Assembly (NCBI GenBank): GCA_046538075.1
Contig: JBKHJN010000008.1
Location: 22,201 to 86,200, forward strand
Length of the DNA: 64,000 bases
DNA from: Desulfobacca_B sp046538075
GTDB lineage: Bacteria > Desulfobacterota > Desulfobaccia > Desulfobaccales > Desulfobaccaceae
Reading direction: 5' to 3'
Positions 16,757 to 25,368 of the stretch are shown here, in pieces. Positions within the stretch are counted from its first letter, which is position 1, and each line of letters starts with the position of its first letter. Below the pieces are notes generated by a model. The model was not told the origin of the DNA, ran no database searches, and saw nothing but the letters and a program-made list of their open reading frames with translations. The position numbers and the translations under genes are program-made.

Positions 16757-17207
16757 GCAGCACCTCGATGGGATCGCCGGGATGCACTTTACCCCCGACT
16801 ATTACTCGGGCAAAGATCCCCTCGGATGGAAGCAGGGATTCTCCGACCAGTTTCCGGATAGGAGAATCCGGGTGGTCTTCTTTGCCGATCTGGGTAACCT
16901 CCAGTTCGACCTGAGAGCCGATCCGCAGGCGGGTGCCCGGCGCCAGGCGGGTGAGCTCCAGACCCGCGGTAGTAAGATTTTCGGCAAAATCCCCGGGGCC
17001 GACCTTCAGGCCTTGCTGTCGCAGCCGGTCGATGCTCTCCAGACCCAGGAGGCTGACCTGGCGGGGCCAGTCACCGGCATGGGCATCTCCTTCCAGGCCA
17101 TAGCCGGCAATCAGGCGGGCCTGAGGGAGATTCTCTTTCTTGGCTGCTCTGACGCGGCTGCGGGAAACCGCCACAATTTTTGGTGTATCCTTAGTCATCT
17201 CTCGCAT
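16728..17207 (-). CDS. MOSC-domain protein
   Basis: A 159-residue single-domain MOSC protein. MOSC domains carry or transfer sulfur to the molybdenum cofactor. Visible family features are GYGLEGDAHAG near residue 36, the beta-rich core (ENLTTAGLELTRLAPGTRLR), and GIFARVIVGGKVHPGD near the end. It lacks the catalytic cysteine of the large MOCOS enzymes, as small MOSC proteins often do. It precedes mogA with a 29-base overlap, and the two probably act together on cofactor maturation. It starts 14 bases after the EF-G-like gene. Confidence 0.88.
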   Translation of the reverse strand: MREMTKDTPKIVAVSRSRVRAAKKENLPQARLIAGYGLEGDAHAGDWPRQVSLLGLESIDRLRQQGLKVGPGDFAENLTTAGLELTRLAPGTRLRIGSQVELEVTQIGKEDHPDSPIRKLVGESLLPSEGIFARVIVGGKVHPGDPIEVLHVSGRNSDH

Positions 17208-17221
17208 TAATTAAGGCAGCA

Positions 17222-19300
17222 TTATTCCGCTTCGGCTTTGGCCGCGGCGATCACCTTTTCAGCCAGGGGTTGGGGCAACTCCTCATAGTGGGAAAATTCC
17301 ATTTCAAAGGTCCCCCGCCCGCCGGTTTTGGAAGTGAGATCAGGCGCGTAGAACTGCACCTCAGCCATCGGCACCTGAGCCTTGATGATCTGCAGGTTCC
17401 CCTCGCTGTCCATGCCCAGTACCCGTCCCCGGCGGGCATTGAGGTCCCCCAGAATGTCACCCAGGTATTCCTCAGGGACGGTAATGGTTATCTTCATGAC
17501 CGGTTCCAGGAGTATGGGATGGGCGACCTCCACCCCTTTTTTAAAACCGATGGAGCCCGCGATCTTGAAGGCCATATCTGAGGAGTCCACTTCATGGAAT
17601 GAACCGTCATAGAGCGTAACCCGAAGGTCCACTACCGGATAGCCGGCCAGCACCCCTTCCGCCATGGCTTCGACAATGCCTTTTTCCACCGCGGGAATAT
17701 ATTGTTTGGGGATAACCCCGCCGACGATTTTATCCACAAATTCAAAGCCGCCGCCCCGAGGCAAGGGTTCCAGTTCCAGCCAGGTATCGCCGTATTGTCC
17801 CCGGCCTCCGGATTGTCTTTTGTATTTGCCCTGAACCTTGGTAGTCCCCTTGATAGTCTCCCGATAGGGGACTTTGGGAGTTTTGAGATTAACCTCTACT
17901 CCGAATTTGCGTTTCAATTTTTCCACGGTGGCTTCGATATGGACCTGGCCCATCCCCGATAACAGCATCTCTTTGGTCTCAGGATTGCGGGTGACTTTAA
18001 GGGAAGGGTCTTCTTCTAACAGCCGGGCCAGGGAGGAGAAAACTTTTTCTTCATCTCCCCGGCTCCGGGGTTCCACTGCAAAGGTGATCACTGGTTTGGG
18101 TGATTGCAAAACCGGAAGGATAATGGGCTGGCTGTCCTCACAGAGGGTATCGCCGGTAACCGTCTCTTTGAGTTTGGCCACGGCCGCAATACTGCCTGGC
18201 CCGGCGCCTGCCACCGGCTTCTGGCCTTTCCCTTCCAATTGAAAAAGGTGGCCCAGACGTTCGCTGATTTCCTTATTGGCATTCCAAACCGTAGAATCAG
18301 GCCTCATGGTCCCGGAGTAAATCCGAAAGATCGACAACCGGCCGGCATAAGGATCAGCCACGGTTTTAAAAACATAGGCCCCCAGGGGCCCCTCGGCATC
18401 TGGTTCCAGGCTGACTGCGGCGTTGGTTTTGGGATTATGTCCGGACACCGCTCCCCGTTCGGCCGGAGAAGGGAGGAATAAATTAACCGCATCCATTAAC
18501 AGGCGGGTCCCCTGGTTCTTGAGGGCGACCCCAAAAAGCACCGGTACAATATTGCCGGCCAGGATGCCGGCCCTCAGGCCCTGAAAGATCTCCTCCGGGC
18601 TGAGCTGCTCTTCTTCCAGGAACTTTTCGATCAGGGCGTCTTCGCCTTCGGCGGCGAAGTTGAGCAAGTCCAGGCGCAGGCTCTCGACTTCGTCGGCCAT
18701 CTCTGGCGGAATCTCGCCTTCATCCAGCTTGCCGCTGTCATCGCTTTTAAAGATCAAGGCTTTGGATCCGATCAGGTCCACTACCCCTTTGAAATCGGCC
18801 TCCTGACCAATAGGGAGTTGAATCGGCACCGGTTGGGCCTGCAAAATTTCCTTGATATCTGCCAGCACCCGGCGGTAATCAGCCAGTTCCCGGTCCATCT
18901 TGTTGATAAAGATTAATCGGGGCAGATGATGGTGATTGGCAAAATTCCAGACTTTTTCCGTACCTACCTTGACCCCGTCAACGGCATCAATAACAACCAA
19001 GGCTCCATCTACGACTTGGAGGACCGTCCGGGTTTCGGACAAAAAGTTATCATCTCCAGGGGTATCAATCAGAAAGACAGAATGTTTTTTCCAATCGTAA
19101 TGGTGAGCAGCAGAAGAAATAGAAATCTGACGTTTAATCTCCTCAGGCTCGTAATCCAGGATGGAACTGCCATCATCTACTTTCCCCAGCCGGGTGGTGG
19201 CCCCAGCCACAAACAACAAGGCCTCCGCCAATGAGGTTTTGCCTGATCCACTGTGGCCAATCAAGGCTAAGTTACGGAAATCTTCTAATTTGCCTGCCAT
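17222..19300 (-). CDS. EF-G-like GTPase lacking the catalytic histidine
   Basis: A 692-residue five-domain EF-G homologue of the divergent FusA2 type. G1 is GHSGSGKT (15-22), G3 is DTPGDDNF (79-86) and G4 is NKMD. The family histidine after DTPG, needed for fast GTP hydrolysis, is Asp83 here. G2 reads RQISISSA rather than RGITI. Domains II to V follow at normal length, including GKYKRQSGGRGQYG and the C-terminal RGRVLGMDS loop. It heads an operon with MOSC and mogA. A role on the ribosome is expected but not the standard one. Confidence 0.88.
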   Translation of the reverse strand: MAGKLEDFRNLALIGHSGSGKTSLAEALLFVAGATTRLGKVDDGSSILDYEPEEIKRQISISSAAHHYDWKKHSVFLIDTPGDDNFLSETRTVLQVVDGALVVIDAVDGVKVGTEKVWNFANHHHLPRLIFINKMDRELADYRRVLADIKEILQAQPVPIQLPIGQEADFKGVVDLIGSKALIFKSDDSGKLDEGEIPPEMADEVESLRLDLLNFAAEGEDALIEKFLEEEQLSPEEIFQGLRAGILAGNIVPVLFGVALKNQGTRLLMDAVNLFLPSPAERGAVSGHNPKTNAAVSLEPDAEGPLGAYVFKTVADPYAGRLSIFRIYSGTMRPDSTVWNANKEISERLGHLFQLEGKGQKPVAGAGPGSIAAVAKLKETVTGDTLCEDSQPIILPVLQSPKPVITFAVEPRSRGDEEKVFSSLARLLEEDPSLKVTRNPETKEMLLSGMGQVHIEATVEKLKRKFGVEVNLKTPKVPYRETIKGTTKVQGKYKRQSGGRGQYGDTWLELEPLPRGGGFEFVDKIVGGVIPKQYIPAVEKGIVEAMAEGVLAGYPVVDLRVTLYDGSFHEVDSSDMAFKIAGSIGFKKGVEVAHPILLEPVMKITITVPEEYLGDILGDLNARRGRVLGMDSEGNLQIIKAQVPMAEVQFYAPDLTSKTGGRGTFEMEFSHYEELPQPLAEKVIAAAKAEAE

Positions 19301-19655
19301 GCAAATCTCCCTTCCCTCTTTTCTTCCTCCCTAAAAGCTGATGATTCCATGCTAGTTTAGAGATTGAATTTACTTTCTATCAGATTAATTCTGATCTTTC
19401 AATATCCATTGCTAAGGGAAATCCTGCCTGTCTGCCAGGGTATTCTATCTACCCAGGACTTAATTTTTTAAAACCAGCCTAATTGTTTAGGGGTTAGCCA
19501 TATGGGCTCTGGTATGATTTATGCATATTTAAAGTAACAGCACTATCCCCTTTGATCTATCCCAGACCACAAGTGTTTTTAATTTTCTTAACATCGATCA
19601 ATATATCATGTAAACTTTTATGGACGGGGACTGATGAGCTCGGGGGATAATTGGT
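19301..19655. other. Divergent region between EF-G-like gene and ATPase gene
   Basis: About 355 bases, AT-rich, with no ORF or RNA gene that I can support. It must contain promoters for both flanking genes, but no single -35/-10 pair stands out. Confidence 0.5.
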
Positions 19656-21269
19656 ATGTATAAAGAATATTTTGGCTTCTCTGAATCACCTTTTGAAAAT
19701 AATTTAGATCAGCGTTTCCTGTTTCTCACTCCGGACCACAAGGAAATATTGGCTGGCTTGCAATATTTTGTAAAGTATAGAAAAGGGCTGGCCATAGTCT
19801 GCGGCGATGTGGGCACGGGGAAGACCATGCTCCTCACCAGCTTCCTGAACCGGCTGCCAGAATCGGTCCGGGCCATTGTGATTCCCAACCCGCTGGCCAA
19901 TTATCTTGATCTTCTTCATTTTATTGCCAAAGAAATAGGGATCACTGAAAAACCGGAAAATATTCTGGAACTGGTGGGACAGATAAAAGACAGGTTGATT
20001 GCGGCTCGCACCCAAGGCAGGGATTACATTCTGGTCGTGGATGAAGCCCATCTGTTACCTGATGATAGTCTGGAACAGGTTCGCCTATTGTCGAACATTG
20101 AAGTCCCCGAAAGTAAACTCTTACAAATCCTGTTGATCGGGCAGCATGAACTGAGCTATAAACTAAGCCGTCCGGAACTGCGCCAGCTCAGGCAGCGCAT
20201 CAATGTCAACCGGTTTTTATCCCCTTTAAGCCCAACCGAGACGACGGCCTATGTATATCACCGCCTACAGGTAGTGGGGTCAAGTTCACCTGCCATTTTT
20301 GAACCCCATTGTTGGAAATTACTCTACCAATTGACCGAGGGAGTTCCCCGGCGCATCAACCAGCTTTGTGACAATGCCCTGTTGAGTTGTATGACCGAGG
20401 GCTTGAAAAGGGTCAATCCCCAGATCTTGAAAAAATCCCATCGGGCCCTGCTAACTGATGTGCTTTTTACCCCCCACCCTGGTCACAAGTATTTCAAAGT
20501 TTGGAAAAACCCCAGGTTATTGGTTCCTCTGGCCGGTGGTTTGGCTTTCCTAATTATGGGGCTGACCCTAAGCCATACCAGTTGGTATGAGCATTACCGC
20601 CTCGGAAATACCAGTGGATCAGCCCTGTCAAGTATATCACTTCCCCTTCCGGCGCAGCCTGAAGCCCGGGAAAATCAAAGGCAAGCCTTGAGCCAGTCCG
20701 ATAGAAAGGCTAGACCGCCGGCCAGTAGTGCACCGAGCCCAAAATCGGTTCGCAAACTTGCCGTCTTGTCCCCAGAGGACCAGAAAAAATCGGCGGCTCC
20801 GGATTCAAAGGGCGAGGCCCAGGTCGTCTTGTCTAATTCCAGATCATCTACCAAACGGCTTCACAAAGTGGTAGAAGTCAAACCCAATGATACGCTTTTA
20901 AAGATAGCTTCAACCTATTTCCCGGGAAATGTAGATTTGGGTCTGGAGGCCATCCTGCTGGCCAACCCGGAGACCATCAATGAAGACTTGATCTATACGG
21001 GCCAACGGTTGGATATCCCCTCAGTAAATCCGGCGGAACAAACGATCGTCTTAAAAGAGAATCTGTTTTATGCCGCTCATGGCCGTTATCTTTCGATTGC
21101 CGGTTTGCAAGAAACTCTCTCTCGGCTTGGTCAGCAAGGGGTGCGGTACCTGGTGGTCAATACCAAAAATAATCGCGGCGGCGTGACCCATCGAGTCCTT
21201 ATCGGGGGGTACGAAAACCGCGAAGATCTAAATAACGCCCTTGAGCGCATCAAAGCCAACTCCGGATAA
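19656..21269 (+). CDS. ExeA-like AAA ATPase with membrane helix and LysM domain
   Basis: A 537-residue inner-membrane protein. The N-terminus MYKEYFGFSESPFENNLDQR is the usual start of ExeA/GspA ATPases. Walker A is GDVGTGKT (50-57) and Walker B ILVVDEAH (about 130). A membrane helix lies at about 289-306. After a Ser/Pro-rich linker comes a LysM peptidoglycan-binding domain (VEVKPNDTLLKIASTYF ... GQRLDIP) and a SPOR-like C-terminus. Such proteins link ATP use to envelope assembly or polysaccharide export. The next gene starts 4 bases on, and a phosphoglycosyltransferase follows. Confidence 0.85.
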   Translation: MYKEYFGFSESPFENNLDQRFLFLTPDHKEILAGLQYFVKYRKGLAIVCGDVGTGKTMLLTSFLNRLPESVRAIVIPNPLANYLDLLHFIAKEIGITEKPENILELVGQIKDRLIAARTQGRDYILVVDEAHLLPDDSLEQVRLLSNIEVPESKLLQILLIGQHELSYKLSRPELRQLRQRINVNRFLSPLSPTETTAYVYHRLQVVGSSSPAIFEPHCWKLLYQLTEGVPRRINQLCDNALLSCMTEGLKRVNPQILKKSHRALLTDVLFTPHPGHKYFKVWKNPRLLVPLAGGLAFLIMGLTLSHTSWYEHYRLGNTSGSALSSISLPLPAQPEARENQRQALSQSDRKARPPASSAPSPKSVRKLAVLSPEDQKKSAAPDSKGEAQVVLSNSRSSTKRLHKVVEVKPNDTLLKIASTYFPGNVDLGLEAILLANPETINEDLIYTGQRLDIPSVNPAEQTIVLKENLFYAAHGRYLSIAGLQETLSRLGQQGVRYLVVNTKNNRGGVTHRVLIGGYENREDLNNALERIKANSG

Positions 21270-21273
21270 TGAG

Positions 21274-22368
21274 ATGAGGAAAAAAGGGAAACAAAAGCCA
21301 ATATTTTCAAAGCTTCAGGCTATTCTGGAGAATTCTTTTTCAGTTATACCCGCGGCCAAACCCCAACCACCAGCGGAGCCGAAGGAGACCCCGGCTGCAG
21401 TTCAACCAGGGGCCAGCCAAAAGGCTCCGGCTCCTTACACCGATGTGGTAGATGTCCCGACAGCCACAGTTGAGGCCCGTACCACTTCTGATCCAGGGGT
21501 GGCTGCGGAAGTTGCTGCCGGTCCCAATGAGACGGTGGCGCTGGTGGCTTCAGAACCCGAGGATCAGGTTATAGGCGAAGAAAAGGAAAAAGTGACCGCG
21601 GCCTGTCCTGCGGTAATTTCGCCTCCTGAAGGCATGGAGTGGGTGGTTAATTCCCTAGGCATGGGATTTGTGCTGATACCAGCCGGGACTTTTCTTATGG
21701 GTAGCCCGGAAACCGAGGCCGGACGGTGTGATGACGAAATTCAGCATGAAGTGACCATCTCTGAGAGCTTTTACCTGCAGATGACCCCCGTAACCCAGGG
21801 CCAATGGCTGGCGGTAATGGGCTCCAGTCCTTCCTCGCTCTCCCACCCGCGGGCGGACCTGCCGGTGACCGGAGTAAGCTGGCAAGATTGTCAGGAGTTC
21901 ATCAAGAAATTGCATGCTCTCCGGGAAGGAACCTACCGTTTGCCCACGGAAGCGGAATGGGAATACGCCTGCCGGGCCGGTAGCCCCCTGGCCCTGGCTA
22001 ACGGAGAACTAATCACCCTTTACTGCGAGCTTGACCCGACCCTGGATGAAATTGGTTGGTACTGCGGCAATTCCAACCATTTTGTTCAACCTGTGGCCCA
22101 AAAGCGCCCCAATGCCTGGGGCCTGTACGACATGCATGGCAATGTCGGCGAGTGGTGTCAAAACTGTTATGGCCCTTATCCGGTAGAGCCTCAAACCGAT
22201 CCGACCGGGGCCTCCTCTGGCCCTGATCGGGTTATCCGGGGCAGTTCATGTTTTAGCGGAGCATTTAGCAGCGCCAAAAATTGCCGTGCCGCTGCCCGCT
22301 TTCATGCGCCGCCGATTTCCCAGAACCGGCCCCAGGGAGTAGGATTCCGCCTGGTTAAAGTAGTATGA
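21274..22368 (+). CDS. FGE-sulfatase-fold protein
   Basis: A 364-residue protein. The first 110 residues are a Pro/Ala/Glu-rich linker; the rest is a formylglycine-generating-enzyme fold: FVLIPAGTFLMGSPE, TYRLPTEAEWEYACRAG, NAWGLYDMHGNVGEW, GFRLVKV. Where true FGE has two catalytic cysteines before C-A-A-R, this has SSCFSGAFSSAKNCRAAAR, with the spacing lost, so sulfatase activation is doubtful. No signal peptide is seen. The start at 21274 follows the ATPase stop by 4 bases; an upstream in-frame start overlaps that gene. It probably serves the same envelope process. Confidence 0.82.
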   Translation: MRKKGKQKPIFSKLQAILENSFSVIPAAKPQPPAEPKETPAAVQPGASQKAPAPYTDVVDVPTATVEARTTSDPGVAAEVAAGPNETVALVASEPEDQVIGEEKEKVTAACPAVISPPEGMEWVVNSLGMGFVLIPAGTFLMGSPETEAGRCDDEIQHEVTISESFYLQMTPVTQGQWLAVMGSSPSSLSHPRADLPVTGVSWQDCQEFIKKLHALREGTYRLPTEAEWEYACRAGSPLALANGELITLYCELDPTLDEIGWYCGNSNHFVQPVAQKRPNAWGLYDMHGNVGEWCQNCYGPYPVEPQTDPTGASSGPDRVIRGSSCFSGAFSSAKNCRAAARFHAPPISQNRPQGVGFRLVKVV

Positions 22369-22434
22369 TCCGAGATAGCAGTTTGATAAATAATTTTGAT
22401 TGAGCAGCCCCTTCCTGGTCATATTTAGACCCTT

Positions 22435-22445
22435 AAACATAATGT
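22435..22445. promoter_or_regulatory. AT-rich dyad, possible regulator site
   Basis: AAACATAATGT contains ACAT-A-ATGT; it is followed within 8 bases by GAACAT and then ACATT. The same half-site appears as GAACATTATGTTC at 24588-24600, in the gap on the other side of the transferase gene. Confidence 0.3.
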
Positions 22446-22620
22446 CACGAACATAAAACATTATATATCCCTTGTCTAAGCGGGTGGATTCTGTTTCTTG
22501 CCTCCTTTAGGTGGTTTTTAAGTTAGCTTAAAATCAAACGCCAACCCGCAAATTATGATGATTAATTTATTATAAAGATTTAAGAAATTCAGCGGGATAA
22601 AATTTTCGCAAAAAAAATCC

Positions 22621-22649
22621 TTGCACAACTCTGGACCGTTAATTATAAT
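22621..22649 (+). promoter_or_regulatory. Near-consensus sigma-70 promoter for the glycosylphosphotransferase
   Basis: TTGCAC (22621-22626), exactly 17 bases, TATAAT (22644-22649). This predicts transcription from about 22656 and a leader of roughly 100 bases before the GTG start. Confidence 0.7.
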
Positions 22650-22757
22650 CGCCCCACCAATCATAATTTTCCTCATAAAAAAATTAACCTAGATCTCAGG
22701 TAAGTTATACACCGGTTAAGCCATCGGAGGGAATGTTCTTCAACAAGGAGGGATTCG

Positions 22758-24179
22758 GTGTTCAGCTCAAACCGACAGGGGATCTTTAACCAGTACCAGT
22801 GGCTAATTTCCCGAATCCAGTGGCTAATGGATGGAGTGGTAGGAGTCCTCTTATTAGCCTCACTGTGCTGGTTTTATGGCATACCAGTAGTATCCTACTA
22901 TTTGATTTTAGGGATTACCGCTTTTGTTTTAACGGTGGTGGTTTTCCAAAGTTCTGGACTTTATCGGCCCTGGCGTGGGGTTCACTTGGGCCGTCTGGTC
23001 CGTCAGGTACTGCTGGCCTGGATTGTGGTTGTCGCCATCCTGCTGGCGATGGGTTATATTACCAAGACCTCAGGCATTTTTTCGCGTCGGGTAGTGCTTT
23101 CCTGGCTGGTGCTGGTGCCGTTGGCTCTGGTGGCTATCCGCCTCCAAGTCTACCTGGGGTTGCGTTGGGCCCGGGAACGGGGGCACAATAGCCGCCGGGT
23201 GGTCATTGCCGGGGCCGGAGTGTTAGGGCGGCGGCTGGCTCAGAATGTCGTCGAGACCCCCTGGCTGGGCATGCGGCTGTTGGGCTTTTTTGATGACAAC
23301 CTGGTCGGCCAGGAAATTGAATTGCAGGATGGCCCCTCGGCCTATAAGGTGCTGGGCAATTTGGACGATATGGTCAATTTTGTCAGGAAATGTCGGGTTG
23401 ATATGGTCTATCTGGCCCTACCGCTGCGCGCTGAAGCCCGCTTGCGGCAGATCAGCGAAGCTCTGCGGGACACCACCGCCTCGGTCTATATGGTCCCGGA
23501 TATATTTGTTTTTTCACTTTTCCAAGCCTGTTCCACTGAATTAAGAGGAATCCCGCTCATTTCATTGTGGGAAACCCCTTTTAATGGCATTAATGGCTGG
23601 CTGAAACGGGCTCAAGACGTAGTCCTATCCAGCCTGATCCTGTTGCTGATCTCCCCGTTGATGCTGGCCCTGGCGATTGGGGTAAAGCTCTCCTCCCCCG
23701 GCCCCATCCTTTTCAAACAACGGCGGTATGGCCTGGATGGCCGGGAAATTTACGTGTTCAAATTCCGCACTATGACGGTATGCGAAGACGGCCCCCAAAT
23801 TCCTCAGGCGACCCGCAATGATCCCCGGGTGACCCGCTTCGGCAATTTTCTGCGGCGGACCAGCATGGACGAACTGCCGCAATTTTTCAATGTCTTATGG
23901 GGCACCATGTCCATTGTCGGACCTAGGCCGCATGCAGTGGCCCATAACGAGTATTACCGGCAGCGCATCCCCGGGTATATGCTGCGCCATAAGGTGCGGC
24001 CCGGCATCACCGGCTGGGCCCAGATCAATGGCTGGCGGGGGGAGACCGAAACCCTGGAGAAGATGGAAAAGCGGGTGGAATATGACCTGGACTACCTGCG
24101 CCGCTGGTCCCTGGGGCTCGATCTGAAGATTATCTACCTGACCCTGTTGCACGGTTTCACCGGAACCCAAGCTTATTAA
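22758..24179 (+). CDS. Polyprenyl-phosphate glycosylphosphotransferase (WcaJ/PglC family)
   Basis: A 473-residue membrane protein that loads the first sugar phosphate onto undecaprenyl phosphate for exopolysaccharide synthesis. Four N-terminal membrane helices precede a Rossmann-like CoA-binding-type domain (VVIAGAGVLGRRLAQNV). A re-entrant helix then leads to the catalytic part: SPGPILFKQRRYGLDG, FKFRTM, TSMDELPQFFNVLWGTMSIV, GPRPHA and RPGITGWAQINGWRG. GTG start with AAGGAGG 7 bases upstream. It follows the ATPase/FGE pair, forming an envelope-sugar locus, though it has its own promoter. Confidence 0.92.
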   Translation: MFSSNRQGIFNQYQWLISRIQWLMDGVVGVLLLASLCWFYGIPVVSYYLILGITAFVLTVVVFQSSGLYRPWRGVHLGRLVRQVLLAWIVVVAILLAMGYITKTSGIFSRRVVLSWLVLVPLALVAIRLQVYLGLRWARERGHNSRRVVIAGAGVLGRRLAQNVVETPWLGMRLLGFFDDNLVGQEIELQDGPSAYKVLGNLDDMVNFVRKCRVDMVYLALPLRAEARLRQISEALRDTTASVYMVPDIFVFSLFQACSTELRGIPLISLWETPFNGINGWLKRAQDVVLSSLILLLISPLMLALAIGVKLSSPGPILFKQRRYGLDGREIYVFKFRTMTVCEDGPQIPQATRNDPRVTRFGNFLRRTSMDELPQFFNVLWGTMSIVGPRPHAVAHNEYYRQRIPGYMLRHKVRPGITGWAQINGWRGETETLEKMEKRVEYDLDYLRRWSLGLDLKIIYLTLLHGFTGTQAY

Positions 24180-24668
24180 GCCACTCTAAGATTTTCGGTA
24201 CGGGTCGAGCAGAACAGATTTTCCAAATCGTTCCCCCATATAAGCTGTGGTCAACCCGGTTCTGGTGGGGAAAAAACCACCATCCTTCCCGGGCTGCGGC
24301 CCCAAGGGTCAGTCAAGATCCTTTCCTTTGACCCCCTCTTAGCAATTTTTTACAGCCCTCCATTAACCGAAGCGAACCATGATGTTCAGAATTTGATTGA
24401 CCGCAAAGTTTGGCTGTCCTCTCCGCGGCGCTGACTGTAACTCTACAACACCCTAAATAGATTAGATTTTTCCGACCATGAGAATTTGTAAAAAAAATTT
24501 TTTGATTTTTGTTGTATAATTAGATTTACTAGATATATAATTCTTCGGAACATTGATTTATTTTTTAATAAAATGTTTTAAGTTATTGAACATTATGTTC
24601 GATAAAGAGAACAGATGCATCATTAATCCAACAGGGAGGTTAATTAGGGCGACAAGGAGGTGAAGATC
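24180..24668. other. Gene-free AT-rich region before the small ORF
   Basis: About 490 bases. No ORF, no terminator of good quality. The right half is very AT-rich, with a TATAAT at about 24514-24519 and the dyad GAACATTATGTTC at 24588-24600 just upstream of a peptide ORF. It looks like a regulated promoter region. Confidence 0.5.
24588..24600. promoter_or_regulatory. Perfect 13-base dyad, candidate operator
   Basis: GAACAT-T-ATGTTC, a perfect inverted repeat about 70 bases before the 36-residue ORF and about 285 bases before the MerR-type gene. A related dyad occurs at 22435-22445. The binding protein is unknown; the adjacent MerR-family protein is a candidate. Confidence 0.4.
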
Positions 24669-24779
24669 ATGTCATCGGAAACTAACCGCAATCCAATGGC
24701 CATGAATGCCCGGAATCTTGCATCGCTTACCGCTATCCGTCCGTCTCTGTTCAAGGGCTATTATCGCAGTACGGGTTGA
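24669..24779 (+). CDS. 36-residue peptide ORF, unknown function
   Basis: A short ORF with one of the best ribosome sites in the window: ACAAGGAGGTGAAGATC directly before the ATG. The peptide starts MSSETNRNPMAMNARNL and ends FKGYYRSTG. It is polar, with several Arg and Asn, and has no signal or membrane segment. A compound inverted repeat GGTGGC ... GCCACC follows the stop, then ATTTTTGG, which may end or attenuate the transcript before the MerR-type gene 105 bases downstream. The overlapping minus-strand ORF has no ribosome site. Confidence 0.5.
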   Translation: MSSETNRNPMAMNARNLASLTAIRPSLFKGYYRSTG

Positions 24780-24884
24780 TTCGGTGGTGGCCTGAATGGC
24801 CCAGGCTAGTGCGCCACCATTTTTGGCCTTGTTAGTTTTTGGAGGGTTGAGGTCAGAGCCGAGCCTGAGGGAGGACAAAAAATT

Positions 24885-25142
24885 ATGACCAGGATAGATT
24901 TTGATTCCGAAGTAATGTTAAACATCGATCAGGTTTCCAAACTAACCGGGGTTAGAAAATCTACCTTGCGGTACTGGGAAAAGACCTTTGAGGAATTCTT
25001 GAAACCCAAACGGACAGAATCCAATCGACGGGAATATAGTCTTTCCGATGTGGAAAAGGTTAATACGATCAAAAGATTGATCGATGAGGAACATCTGACC
25101 ACCTTAGGGGTCCGGCTGCGGTTAGACCAATTCTCGGAATAA
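24885..25142 (+). CDS. MerR-family DNA-binding protein, HTH-only
   Basis: An 85-residue protein consisting of a MerR winged helix: LNIDQVSKLTGVRKSTLRYW, then SNRREYSLSDVEKVNTIKRL and the short LTTLGVRLRL helix. It lacks the long dimerisation helix and effector domain of classical MerR proteins, as HspR- or MlrA-like forms do. GAGGGAGGACAAAAAATT precedes the ATG. It lies downstream of the peptide ORF and of a 13-base perfect dyad, so autoregulation or control of the polysaccharide locus is possible. Confidence 0.85.
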   Translation: MTRIDFDSEVMLNIDQVSKLTGVRKSTLRYWEKTFEEFLKPKRTESNRREYSLSDVEKVNTIKRLIDEEHLTTLGVRLRLDQFSE

Positions 25143-25258
25143 TCTAAGATTAATTGATGACCTAGCTGACAAATGAGAGGCTTGTACCTTTAGCATTTAC
25201 TCCTTAAGCAATTTAAAGCCAAATAAAAATAAGCCCTATCTCACAGGCGATCAAAGGG

Positions 25259-25317
25259 GACGGCTTTCTTGGGCCTGAAATTATAAACCTGTGGAGGATT
25301 GCAGGCAGAAGGCCGTC
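25259..25317. other. Long inverted repeat in the gap after the MerR gene
   Basis: GACGGCTTTCT (25259-25269) pairs with AGAAGGCCGTC (25307-25317) with one G-T wobble, enclosing 37 bases with an inner CCTG/CAGG. No T run follows on either strand, so it is not a simple terminator. It could be a small structured RNA or a processing site between convergent genes. Confidence 0.35.
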
Positions 25318-25368
25318 TCTGTGACTGGTTCATTTAAACCCAAGCAGCGCGGGGGAGGCCGGCCAAAC

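Larger units (their letters stand above)
22369..22757. other. Gene-free region upstream of the glycosylphosphotransferase
   Basis: About 390 AT-rich bases. It contains the near-consensus promoter at 22621-22649 and a small ACAT-A-ATGT dyad at about 22437-22445 that resembles one at 24588. No ORF with a ribosome site was found. Confidence 0.55.

Noticed and set aside
24672..24878. Minus-strand 68-residue ORF
   Set aside because: It lacks a ribosome site and lies opposite a short ORF with a perfect one.
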